Source: Euphorbia lathyris (lineage: Eukaryota > Streptophyta > Magnoliopsida > Malpighiales > Euphorbiaceae). From it: a stretch of 64,000 bases of DNA. Positions 43,612-54,866 of this stretch are shown piece by piece. Position 1 is the first letter of the stretch. Each line of letters opens with the position of its first letter. The stretch lies in NCBI RefSeq assembly GCF_963576675.1, contig NC_088916.1, positions 80,059,501 to 80,123,500 on the forward strand, given 5' to 3'. The position numbers and the translations under genes were made by a program. The notes under the pieces are model-generated. The model ran no database searches. It was not told where the DNA came from and saw only the letters and a list, made by a program, of their open reading frames with translations.

Positions 43612-46600
43612 ATGGATTTGGATCAACATGATGGCACGAAGGGCATGGAGGAGGGTTTCGTGAACCTTACTACAGTGGACCCTTTTCAGGACCCCACATC
43701 TCATCTGAGCCGGACCCGCTGTAACCAGGTAAGTACCTTCTTACTTCCTCGTCTTTTGACTAAATTTCTAGGCTTTAGTAACCCTACTTTGAACATGATT
43801 TGCATGCTAAACTCTAGGTTGCTCTAGAAGACTTTAACTAGAAGACCTGAATTTCCTTGCCCGCAAGTAACACTTTATTTGTCTTTTTGGAAGAATGCGA
43901 ATTATATGCATGTGAATAGTAAACATACGAGCAATGCATGCCAATAGTAAAAACGTGAATAGTACACGTGAATAGTGAAAACCTGAATAGCACATGCGAA
44001 TGCGAATAGTGCACGTGAATAGTAAAAACATGAATAGTGCACGTGAATAGGAAACTCGAATAATGCACGTGAATAGTAAAAACTCGAATAATGCACGTGA
44101 ATAGTAAAAACTCGAATAATGCACGTGAATAGTAAAAACATGACTAATGCACGTGAATAGTAAAACTCGAATAATGCACGTGAATAGTAAAAGCTTGACT
44201 AATACATGTGAATAGTGTACGTGAATAGTAAAAACTCGAATAACGCACGTGAATAGTAAACGTGAATAGTGCATGTGAATAGTAAAATCATGACTAATGC
44301 ACGTGAATAGTAAAAACTTGAATAATTCTCTTTTCCAATGCGGACGAGGGTAGATCAAAGAATAATGAATTAATCAAATCCTATGCAAACAACCCTAAGG
44401 GAGAGATTTCACAAAATGACGGTCCAAATTGACAAGATGTCTCTAGGTTAGATTTGACCGAAAGAATAGCTAGATTAACGTGCTTTCATCAGAGGCAAGC
44501 CTAGGAACAACATTTAAACTTACCTGTTCCGTTCTTTCCAGTTCATCGACATTTCTGGGACTACGGCAGATATTCATGTGTGGTATTCCATGCTAGGCGC
44601 CGCGGCGAGAGCCCGTGTGCGAGAGTTGGGCTTTGAGCCCTTTATTTTAGCGTTGCCCCGCACCAACGGGGTGTGTGACCATTTCGGCCTACGGGTCTTA
44701 TGCGAGAGATGGGTTGACTCGACCCACACCTTCCACCTCTTGTTCGGGGAGATGACGATCTCGCCCCGCGACTTCTCTTTACTGACCGGGCTGCGGAGGA
44801 GTGGCACTCCGGTTCCCTTCTCCTTTGATACGATTCGCCCACGGGTTGACCGTGCTAGGTTGGCTGCTTTGATCGGGCCGGGAGTTTATACGGGTGTCAA
44901 ATCCACCCCGGCGAAGTTCATCACTACCTCGAGGCTTTTGAGTCGTAGGGACTTTTGTGGGATCGACGATACTGATCTGGCTATCCGCAGCTTCCTGGTG
45001 TATGCTTTAGGCGAGACGATCTTCCGCGCCAAGAGCGGGACGATACACGCGGGTCTCATTCAGGCCTTCAGTGATTTGGATGCGGTGGCGTCTTACGATT
45101 GGGCAGGAGCGGGTCTCGCTTACCTGTACAAGTTTTTGGATCTGACTTACCGGAAGTGCAAGGACTTCGGCGGTTACACTTTTGCTCTTCTGGTACGTGG
45201 TTCATCCTTAACTTGCCCCTTTTATCTTCTTCGCGCCTTCTGTTCATAACCTTTGTTTTTACAAGCAGGTTTGGGCCTACGAGAGGCGGATTCTTCCCAG
45301 CGAGCGTCGGTGCAGGCCACGGGTAGTGAAGCCCCCACTTATGGCTCGGTGGAGCGAGTTCGGTCTAGGTACCGGGGAGAGGCAGACGGTGGCGCAGCTC
45401 CTAGATTGGATTGATTCACGGACCTTGGGGCAGGTAAATATCTTATAATCGCGCTAGATTTTGGTTTGATCAGACCTGACTTTTTCTTTGTGCTTTCAAG
45501 TTAGATTCAGGTGGGACGACCTTGACTTCGGTCCCGATTACGCGTACGTCACCCTGATCCAGGAGCAGTAGAGCGTGCTTACAGGCCCTTGCGTGCGGGC
45601 ATGGTACTTGGGCGACCGGGGCATCACCGGGGTTAGTGCCTCGCATTGGACACCAGGCGAGATCCCCGTCTCCATGTTTGCGGTGCGGACTATGCCCTTA
45701 TCGGTCATTCGTCGGGATTTGACTCGCCGCTTTGCTGGTAGAGATGTATGGGTTCATGCCGGGGGCCGTGTTCCCTATTTATCGACATTATTAAGCGCGA
45801 GGGATGCCCCAGCGGTGGCGCTGCAGTCTTTGGTCAGGAGGCGGTTCCGGTGAGTGGTTCGGCCTATTTATTTTTATTTACGAGATGGTCAGGGGTGTTT
45901 ATTGTGTCTCTACTTGCAGGAGGGTTCCTGGAGGAGTGCCCACACCTCAGACTTCTTCGATAGTGCTCGAGCTCAGACGTCTGCGAGCGAGCCGCCCTAT
46001 TATATCGGCGAGTCCTCCGGCGCCGCCCGACCGCAGAGGTCCCCTTTGGGCGTACCCATGCCTGACTTTGGGAGGGATTTCGTGACAGTTTGCTATGACC
46101 AGTCCGGAGTGGCTTATGCCGGTGTCGAGATGGCCCCTCTTGCCTTTACGTCGAGGATACCGTTTGATCCCTCAGACGCTCTCCAGACTTCGAGGGAGAC
46201 GTGCACTGATTATGTGGGGCTATCTGGTTACCTCAGAGATCGACTCAGCTTGCGTTGTGCTGACCATCTGATAAGTATCCTTATTTTATTTTAGTGTAGT
46301 GGAATGTATGCATATATGTATGTATGATTTCTATTCTTGCCTGTATTGCTTCTTTTTTTTATATCTGTTTTTTCCCTTTTTTTTCAGAGTGATCTTCATA
46401 CACATGAGCGGAGACGGATCGAGTCGGTGCGGGAGGCCGATGCCAGGGTTGGCCAGGTCTACCGGGAGAGGAATGACTACTGGTCCGGGGTGATGCGGGC
46501 AGAGACCGCGGGACGTCTTGCCATTGAGGAGAGGGGGCGGGAGGAGACTACAGGACGCCTCGCCGCTGAGGAGAGAGTGCGAGTCGCCGAGGAGAGGCTT

Positions 46601-46684
46601 CGAGTCGCCGAGGAGACCCTATCTGTGGAGCGGGCATCTCATCTGAGGGACTTTGAGGCCCACTGGGATTTCCCTCCTTATTAG
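43612..46684 (+). pseudogene. Plant mobile domain gene, antisense inside the Tat element
   Basis: Exon 1 43612-43728 (MDLDQHDGTK... ending at donor GTAAGT) and exon 2 44542-45192 join in phase. Exon 2 holds the PMD: ARVRELGFEPF, FGLRVLCERW, THTFHLLFGEMTISPRDFSLLTGL. Exon 3 is 45269-45433 (VWAYERRILP), also in phase. Then about 45505-45849 (RWDDLDFGPDYAY, TAG near 45569), about 45920-46272, and 46388-46684 with a charged coiled coil (EERVRVAEERLRVAEE). The joins around 45505 and 45920 do not keep phase with the obvious splice sites, and there is a stop, so this copy is probably dead. Extra ORFs, some antisense, are reported between pol and the 3' LTR in Tat elements. Function unknown. Confidence 0.75.
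43905..44330. repeat. Tandem repeat, about 28 bp x 14, in PMD intron 1
   Basis: Units such as 'gcacgtgaatagtaaaaact' plus 'cgaataat' with small variations. Each unit carries CACGTG, the G-box core. The array lies within the first intron of the antisense PMD gene. Confidence 0.88.
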
Positions 46685-47131
46685 GCTTATCATGTATAGC
46701 TTCGTAGCTTTTATTAGAATTACCCCGATGTATAGCTTGTGTATAGGGAGTGGGGTGGATAGTATGTAGGCTTTTTATTGTGAAAAGTAAGGTAGGAAAT
46801 GTATAACTCATGATTCGTATTACCGTGCATTCAGTAGATTATGATGATTCCAATCATTCTCTTCAAATATATTCATGCCTATATTTATTTACAAACAACA
46901 GAAATACTTAGCCTCTTATACATTATTTTTATAATTGCTCAAGATATAACTACCGTTACCAGGACCTGCCTTTTTTCGGTTTTCAGATCTCAGTGATTTT
47001 TCATCTCTCCTTTTTCTATCCCGGAATTTTCAAATGAGTGTCCTTTCGGGTTTTCACCCATTGGGATGTCCCTGATTGTTGCATAGGTCGCCCTTTGCGG
47101 GTTTTCAACCTATCGGGAATTTTTCTTTTTT
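46685..47131. other. Spacer between the PMD gene 3' end and integrase 3' end
   Basis: The two convergent coding regions are 447 bp apart. AT-rich sequence with no ORF; near 47035-47115 there are two related motifs, 'cctttcgggttttcaccc' and 'cctttgcgggttttcaacc'. Confidence 0.6.
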
Positions 47132-49096
47132 TTACGAAAAGTATTTCTTAAGCCTATCCAGATTGGTTGGTTCGGAGAACTCCATGTCGTCCATAGTAGT
47201 TAACTTCACCGCTCCTTTGCTTAGTATCTTCTTCACGAAGAATGGCCCTTCCCAGTTTGGCCTAAACTTGCCCCTCGGGTCGGTGTGCGTCACACGGATC
47301 TGTTTTAGCACCATATTCCCTTCTTTGATAGGGCTGGCCTTGACCTTTTTGTTGAAGGCTCGGGCCATCCTTCGCTGATATAACTGCACATGGTAAAGGG
47401 CCTCCATCCTTTTCTCGTCCACCAATGCTAACTGTTCATACCGCTTCTTCACCCATTCCGTCTCGGGAATTTCTGCTTCTACTGCGATTCTCAACGATCG
47501 CTTTTCAACCTCAATCGGGAGAACGGCTTCTGCACCGTATACCAAGGAGAACGGCGTTGCCCCAGTTGACGTTCTAACTATCGTGCGATAAGCCCATAAA
47601 GCGAGCGGAAGCTGTTCGTGCCAGTTCCGATGCGATTCTACTGTCTTTACGAGAATCCTTTTAAGGTTCTTATTAGCTGCCTCTACTGCGCCATTAGCTT
47701 GCGGACGATATGGAGAAGACCTATGATGTTCAATACCATATTCTCGGAATAGACTTTTCACTTCTCCTTGAAACTGGACCCCATTATCCGTGATCATATG
47801 ATGAGGCACTCCGAATCTGGTGATCAAGTGCTTTTCAATGAACTTCCTCATCTGTTTAGACCCCAACTTGCTAAATGATTCTGCCTCCACCCACTTGGTG
47901 AAATAATCAATAGCGACTGCAATGAATTTGTGCCCGTTCGAAGCATTAGGCCTCACTTCTCCGATAATATCAATGCCCCAAGCCGCAAACGGCCAAATGG
48001 GTGCTAACACGTGCAACTCCATAGCTGGTAAATGATTATAATCTCTGTGGATTTGACAATCATGGCATTTCTTTGTATATTCGTTACAATCTCTTTCCAT
48101 GGTGAGCCAATAGAAACCTTGCCTTATGATTTTCTTTGCCAACACCGCTCCTCCCATATGGGCTCCACAAATTCCTAAGTGTACTGACTCCATTGCCTCA
48201 CGGGCTTCTCCCGCATCCAAGCACCTCAGTTGTAAACCATCGGTGTGCCTTTTGTAAAGCAAGTCGTGGTGGATGACGAACTGCTGAGCTAACCTTCTAA
48301 TCACAGCCTGATCCCTAAGTTCCGATTCTGTCGGGTATGTTCCACTCTTCATGAAGTTTACGATATCGAAATACCACGGCTTTTCATCTGCCCCTAACAA
48401 CATTACATCTTCGTAGCATGGTTTGTGAGACCTCTTCAATACCAAAGGCTTCGAGGCAAGGTTCCGAGGGTTATCCCATACTGATACCAAAGTGGCCAAA
48501 GCATCCGCTGCCTGGTTCTGCGCTCGAGGAATGTGATAAAAACGACGCTCGCTGAATCTCTGCGCCAATCTCTCCAACTGGTCTAGGTATGGACACAACC
48601 TTTCCTCCCTTACTTCCCAGTTTCCCTGCGCTTGTTTGATAATCAGTTTTGAGTCGCCCCAGATTTCAACATACGATGCTCCCAGTGCTGCTAACGACTC
48701 CAACCCATAGATGCACGCTTCATATTCGGCCATATTATTGGTGAGAGGGAAGGATAACTTCTTTGCCATTGGGACCCTTTCTCCTTCTGGTGAGATAAGT
48801 AGCACTCCTACTCCGGCTCCGTTTGAGTTAACCGCTCCATCGAAGAACATTTTCCACGGTATCACTTCTATTGCGTTTAAGTGCTCATCAGGGAAATCAT
48901 AGTTTATCTCTTCCTCTTCTGCATTTAGAGGCTGATTGGCCAGAAATTCTGCTACGTCTCTCCCATTGACAACCTTCTTCGTTACATATTCGATATCAAA
49001 TTCGGACAAAAGCAACAACCATCGGGCTAGCTTCCCTGTTAGAGACGGAGTTCGGTACAGATACTTCACAGGATCCATCCGGGAAATAATGATCAC
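47132..49096 (-). pseudogene. pol: Tat pol, 3' part: archaeal-type RNase H and integrase
   Basis: 654 codons. Residues 1-60 are the end of the Ty3 RNase H (SRMDPVKYLY). Residues 80-205 form the second RNase H typical of Tat/Ogre: D86 (FFDGA), E124/E126 (MAEYEA), D148 (WGDSK), D198 (NQAADALA). Integrase follows: zinc residues H306, H313, C344, C347; catalytic D376, D437 and E472, the last pair 35 apart as in DD35E; C-terminal part ending LKKYFS. It is separated from the RT part only by a TAA in the same frame, so the whole was one polyprotein. Apart from that stop it looks intact. Confidence 0.92.
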
Positions 49097-49105
49097 TTTG
49101 TACGA

Positions 49106-50866
49106 TTAAAAGTAGTGCCGTAGTTTCTTTGTTAGCCATACTACTGCCACGCACGTCTTTTCGATCATGTTATACTTAAGCTCATATTCCAGGAACTTCT
49201 TACTCAGATAATACACCGCGTGCTCCACACCAGTGTCCCCTTCCTGGGCCAGCATTGCCCCAATGGATCGCTCCTCGATCGCTACATAGAGGAGAAGCGG
49301 TTTTCCCAGTTTAGGCGGTCTCAGAACAGGTGGATTAGACAAATAGTTCCGGACGTTCTCCAAGGCTTGCTGACACTTATCATTCCAAATCGTGGGTTGA
49401 TCTTTCCGTAGCAACTTAAAGATTGGCTCGCAGATTGCGGTGAGTCTTGCTATGAACCGACTGATATACTGAACCTGCCCCAGAAACCCTCTCACTTCTT
49501 TCTCATTCTTTGGCGCTGGCATTTCTCGTATGGCCTTCACTTTGTCGGGATCTACCTCAATTCCCTTGTTTCTGATTACATAGCCTAAGATTTTCCCCGA
49601 TGAAATGCCGAAGAAGCACTTCTTCGGGTTTAACCTTAGTTTGAATTCTGCAATTCGGGCCAAAAACTTCTCGAGTGCAGCGAAATGCCCCTCTCTTGTC
49701 TCCGACTTGACCATCATGTCGTCCACATAAACCTCTACCTCCTTGTGTATCATATCATGGAATAGTGCCGTAGCCATTCGCTGGTAAGTTGCCCCAGCAT
49801 TTTTCAAACCAAACGGCATCACCCTATAGCAGTATGTTCCCCACTCAGTTGTGAACGAGGTTTTCGCTTTGTGTTTCTCAGCCATCTGAACTTGCATGTA
49901 GCCCATGAAACCGTCCACATTCGTGTGTAAGACGCTCGATGTTGCACTGTCGATCAACACGTCAATATGAGGCAATGCGAATTCATCTTTGGGGCACGCC
50001 TTGTTAAGATCTCTATAATCGACGCACATTCTCACTTTGCCGTCCTTCTTTGCGATGGGCACTACATTTGCGACCCAAGGGGGATAGTCGATTACTTCGA
50101 TGAACCCTGCTTCTAACTGCTTCTTCACTTCTTCTCTGATCTTGTCTGCCCATTCTGGTCTCATGCGTCGGAGTTTCTGCTTCACGGGCTTCGCGTCGGG
50201 GTATGTTGGAATACGGTGAGTTACGATTGATTGATCGATTCCTGGCATGTCTTCGTATGTCCAAGCAAACACTATTTCGTATTTTTTAATTATTCTCTCA
50301 AATTCTTTCCTCTCTTCAATAGTTAATTCTTGAGCAATTTGTATAAGTTTAGGATTTTCATCCGTGCCAAGATTGAAAGTTGACATTTCTATTGTATTGA
50401 TTTCAAATGTAGGCATGTTATATGAATGAGAATGCATGGAATGATCACGATCAACATCAAGCAAGTAAGCAAAATCAGAATTCATTTCATTGATAGTGTT
50501 GGCGAGTACATCATCGGATTCAAACAAAGCAGTAATACAATTTTCATCGTCAGGGTTCTCGGGTTTCTCATAGGCTTTGGAGGTACCGGGTTCATCTACC
50601 GCTCCCACAGTGGCCTCAATAGTGATGACATGCTCCTCGGTGTTCAAATCTAACATCATGATCTCCTCGACGAAACAGCTTGCCTTTCCTTTGCCCCAGT
50701 CGGCAATATAATTGAAGATCTCAAAACCTGGCAGAATCTTTCCTTTGGCGCTAACAGCCACTTCCGACTCATCATCAGACTCATCCCAAATGTTGATCGG
50801 AACCCTCTGATTGATACCTTCCTCGTCGGAGGAACTTCCCCAAATGTCCACGACCATCAGATCCAT
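49106..50866 (-). pseudogene. pol: Tat pol, 5' part: reverse transcriptase and Ty3 RNase H
   Basis: 586 codons. Residues 1-180 are an acidic linker without a recognisable domain. RT spans about 225-440: KPVKQKLRRM, WVANVVPIAKKDGK, MCVDYRDLNKACPKD, catalytic D318 (VDGF), FGLKNAGATYQR, and YVDD at 380-383. The connection follows (FLGQVQYISRFI) and the Ty3 RNase H begins at about 522 (LLLYVAIEERSIGAMLAQ), where the usual first Asp is not evident. I find no Asp-Ser/Thr-Gly protease motif in this ORF or the gap before it. The ORF ends at a TAA after KLRHYF. Confidence 0.9.
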
Positions 50867-50905
50867 TATGTGAGGGACATTCAGATTTATGAAGGAAGGA
50901 TCCGA

Positions 50906-53496
50906 CTATCCATACCGAGCCCAGCCTATCAGTTCTTCATAATCCTTGAGGAACACTCCATTCATTCTTCTAGCCACGAGTGGAATAGCACCCTTCCGGA
51001 TGCACATGAGTTGCTCCTGATCACTCAAGGTGACTCGACACGAGGCATACTTGAACCTCCATCTTCTAGCATAATCCACGAATGCTTCCTCGGGAAATTG
51101 CTTGATCCTTTCTAAATCTTCCAACGAACCTGTCCACGGAATGTACATCTCATACCTCTGCACAAAGGCCTCCATGAGGGATCCCCAGTCCCCTTTTGTC
51201 TTTGCCGAGAGCATTCGGTGCCATATCAAAGCTTCTCCTATGAGTGTCTTTGGAAAATGCTGGACTAACTCACTTCGATAGAGTCCCGCGTCAAACATGT
51301 AAGCACGGAAACAGTTTATATGGTCGATGGGGTTCTCACGTCCTTTGTACTTAGCCATGGTTAACACCACCTCAGGTGTCTCCTCATCAGGTAACATCGG
51401 CACTTCCTCTGGGTATACCCTTACGGTGTACTTCTTGATGAATCTCTTAGTCATTTCAGCCCAATTCACTTTAACGTTCATCGGAAGAGACATATACCAC
51501 ACTAGTGACTCTCCTGCCAACGAGTTGCAAAACAAACTCGTGATTTCGTCCTCTTTGAAGCCCAAAGGACCCATAACGGATAGGTAAAAATGCAAGTGTT
51601 CCATGGGGTCCTTGCCTTCGTCATACTTGCTGACAGTCGGAAACGGACATTTGATAGGCCCAATTTGCATCGCGCTATATTCCCCTGCATGTGTTTTGTC
51701 TCTTCGATACTTCATCAAAAACAAGCTTGACATCAGTGACCAATCATGCTTAGTCGAGTCAGGTAGCGATTGAAACCACTTCAAAGGTTCGCCCACCAGC
51801 GAAAGATGGAACCATGGAGCGACTTTTTCCACACTTTGTATGGCTCTCCAAACATAGCACACATGTATCTATACAAATGAGCTTCGGGGTCTTCTACCCC
51901 ACTAAACAATTTCAACACCGGCATGATCCTCCGGGATGATACTTCCTCGGTTTCCTCGGTTTCAGTTCTATCGTCCATCACCTCTTCCGTTGGCTCTTCC
52001 TCCAAAATAGACACGTATAAACCATTTCCCACATTCCTTTTCTCATCGGAGTCCAACAACTCCTCTTCATTTTCCTCGAAGGATTCCATCACTACGCTTT
52101 CTTTCAGACCGAATCCGATCATGCTCACCCTATGATTAGGCAATGGATTACGCCTAGTGGAAGGGTTTGCTGACAACGGATCAACTATCTTCTTCTCCTC
52201 AATCAAATCTTGGATCTCGTGCTTCAACCTCTCACAGTTTTCAATAGTATGCCCATAACTGCTGTGGAATTCGCAGTATCCCCTAGCTTGTATATGCGGA
52301 GAAAGTGGAGCTTTGTTATAAGGAGTAAGAGCTTTCAGCAACCCCTTTTTCTGCAATCGTTCGAAAACTTTTGCGTAGGTCTGATCAAATTTGGCGAACT
52401 GCCTCTTTTCGATAGCATTAAGATCAAGCACTTTCACTGCTGCAGATTCTGCACTCGCACTTGGCCCTCCGGCACTATATCCAGACTTCGTCCACTTGGT
52501 ATACGCCTTTTTTGGTTCTCCATCCCCCTCAACTGTCAAGGCGCAGCTATACATTTGGTTGAAATCGGTAAAAGGCATGTACCACAGCTCATTCTTAATA
52601 TACGGCAATGTGTTACCGACTACCATTCGGATCTGATCCTGCTCAAGCGGCTTCTGCTTCATAACCGCGGCCTTAGCTCTCCATCTTTTTACAAAATCCG
52701 AAAAAGATTCCCCAGTCTGTTGCTTAGTGCTCTCTAACTCTTTCAAAGTGACCTCAAGCATGGTGTTGAAGCTATACTGAGCGATGAATGACTTTGCTAA
52801 CTCCTTCCAATCTCTCTTCGTCACCATCGACAATGCATGAAACCATATGAGGGCAGCCCCCTCTAGATAAGTGTTAAACAGCCCCAGGACTTGATCCTCA
52901 GTCAGGATCGTGTGCTTCATCACAGCAACATACTGATTCATGTGGGCAGTGGGATCTCCAGTTCCATCGAACTTTTTCATGTCCGGGAGCCGGAATTTCA
53001 AAGGCAAAGCAGTTGCCGATAAACAATTCTTCAAGTTATAAAAGTCTTGGCTCCCGGAACTTCCCCCACGTAGATCCTGCACCTCCTGAGTGATGTGTTG
53101 CTTCCACTCCCCTTCCTTAGCTTTCTCTTTCTCAAGCTGTTTACGGATATAGTCCTGATAGTCATCCTCGTTCCCAAAGCGAGGACCATCGTTCACCTCA
53201 TTCTCAGCGTGCTTACTGCCACTCTTGTTGTCTTTCAATGCCAGCTCAGCTAGCTGGGCCAAAATTGCGGCCAGTTGATCATTGATATTGTTCACAGAGT
53301 TTTCCAATTCGGCCACCTTTTCGTCGGTCGCAGACATACTGGCTGAAGACTGAGTATACTCGGACGAAGATGATTCCAAAGCCACAACTGCCGATTCAGA
53401 ACTGTCAATCTGTAACTGGTCAAACTGCCTGACTAGCCGGTTACTCTCGTGAAACCACAACCGCTTAATGATGAAGTCTTTGCGAATGGTATCCAT
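50906..53496 (-). pseudogene. gag: Tat gag with four capsid-like modules
   Basis: Two overlapping frames, 53496-51781 (571 codons) and 51862-50906 (318 codons), joined by a frameshift near 51840. In the first, residues 55-90 form a coiled coil, 172-330 a retrotransposon Gag domain, and 408-421 a zinc-knuckle-like CX2HX4GHX4C. Then three further modules with the Gag signature G-x2-L-x-W and a following W/F...Y appear: from residue 526 into residue 52 of the second frame; 76-147; and 168-316, the last with the C-terminal half (DYARRWRFK). In related elements the protease would come after the knuckle; here the extra modules occupy that place. Structural role only can be inferred. Confidence 0.82.
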
Positions 53497-54656
53497 TAGT
53501 ATGTATGCATGATTTTATATGCATGATTCGTGGTGTGTGCGTTTATTTATTTACGGACATATAAGATAAGAAGAACAAACGTTAGTCTAATTACACGTAT
53601 CACAACATCTCTCTTCCACCCTTATTCCTCCACACACTCGATGGCCCAAGTCTCTTTCCTAGGATTTTGGTTTGGGGCTCACATTGCGGTCCAGGGGACG
53701 CGTGATGCCGACGATTTATTGCGGAAAAGTAAATCACTCATCAGACAATACAGTTCGTTTTTGACGTATCAGCGTTCAGTGATTAAGATATCGACCAAAT
53801 GGATTGTCCTATCGGAATAACCCATCTTTTGTCATTTTGCGAGACGTATTAGTTCGGGTTTTGACTCCCTTTGAGCGCATATCGGTTTTTAGACATGGTA
53901 CGAGTTATTCTTTCAGTCCAACCATTCGTTATTGACAATCAATCATTCCCTTTTATTCGCGTGGGTTCGTGTCTCGGTTTTTTGATTACGACGAGATCTT
54001 TTGGATCTATCGAGAGACGTAACCACGTGTTCATTCAGTGATGAAAGCACTTTTCATTTTAGGGAACGGACTCATCGCGTAACGTGTTTGTTTTTAGCGT
54101 TAAGAATCTGTTTGCTCGTTTTGGCTATGTAAAAAGACGGCGAGTCTTATTTGAGCGTATGGTAATCTTTCGGCTAACAACAACTCTTTATTCCTTCCAG
54201 TCTACGGGATATATCACCTTAGTGTGGTTATAGAAAATCAACGTTTCGTTGAATCGCATGTTTATTCAAAGCAGGGATGTCACCGTTCTTTTTCATTTAG
54301 GCACGAGTTTAAGCAAACATGCATATCGGGCCATATTTCTTGTAGTTTTGGTAACGGTCGAAATGATCGAGTCGTTAGTCAAACCCACAGTCTCGTCCAT
54401 ATGGCGCAATTATGTGGTTTAGCTTAATTCGGCTTTGTGATTTTAAACGGCATACATACCGGCTCGAGACACGTATTCAACGGTATTAGTTCATTTTCTT
54501 TAACTACCCTTGGGATGGGTATACATCGTAGATACAGAATGATTTTGGTCGTTTGTTTATTTTGTTTTTCTTTTATTTTCTTAGTCACTTTTGCGGACAC
54601 ATCCATTTCTCTCAAGAACGACACAAGGCATAACGTAAGAGCTCGTCTTTTATTCG
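53497..54656 (-). other. Tat 5' leader, cut before the PBS
   Basis: About 1.16 kb upstream of gag on the minus strand, without convincing ORFs. A leader should end at a PBS next to the LTR, but at 54657 it meets Sirevirus sequence. I see no tRNA-complementary site near the break. Confidence 0.7.
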
Positions 54657-54866
54657 GAAGTGATAATGGTGGAGAATTCAAGAACCAACAATTTGTTGAA
54701 TTCTGTGAAACCAAAGGCATTGACCATAATTTCTCTGCTCCTAGAACGCCTCAACAAAATGGGGTTGTTGAAAGGAAAAACAGAACCTTGGTTGAAATAC
54801 CCAGGACAATGCTGAGTGAGCATAGGCTTCCAAAGTACTTTTAGGGAGAAGTTGTCAACACAGCGT
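54657..54866 (+). other. Duplicated Sirevirus 2 integrase fragment
   Basis: 210 bp that match 33154-33363 with about six differences, including the shared TAG at the Trp codon and the AGCGT directly before the Tat LTR. Both Tat LTRs thus have the same left Sirevirus flank, and the right LTR has the Sirevirus continuation on its right as well. The pair 54657-57620 on its own is exactly a solo LTR in Sirevirus 2. Confidence 0.92.

Noticed and set aside
43834..44358. Minus-strand ORF of about 174 codons rich in His/Tyr/Phe repeats
   Set aside because: Direct translation of the 28-bp tandem array, which lies in a predicted intron.
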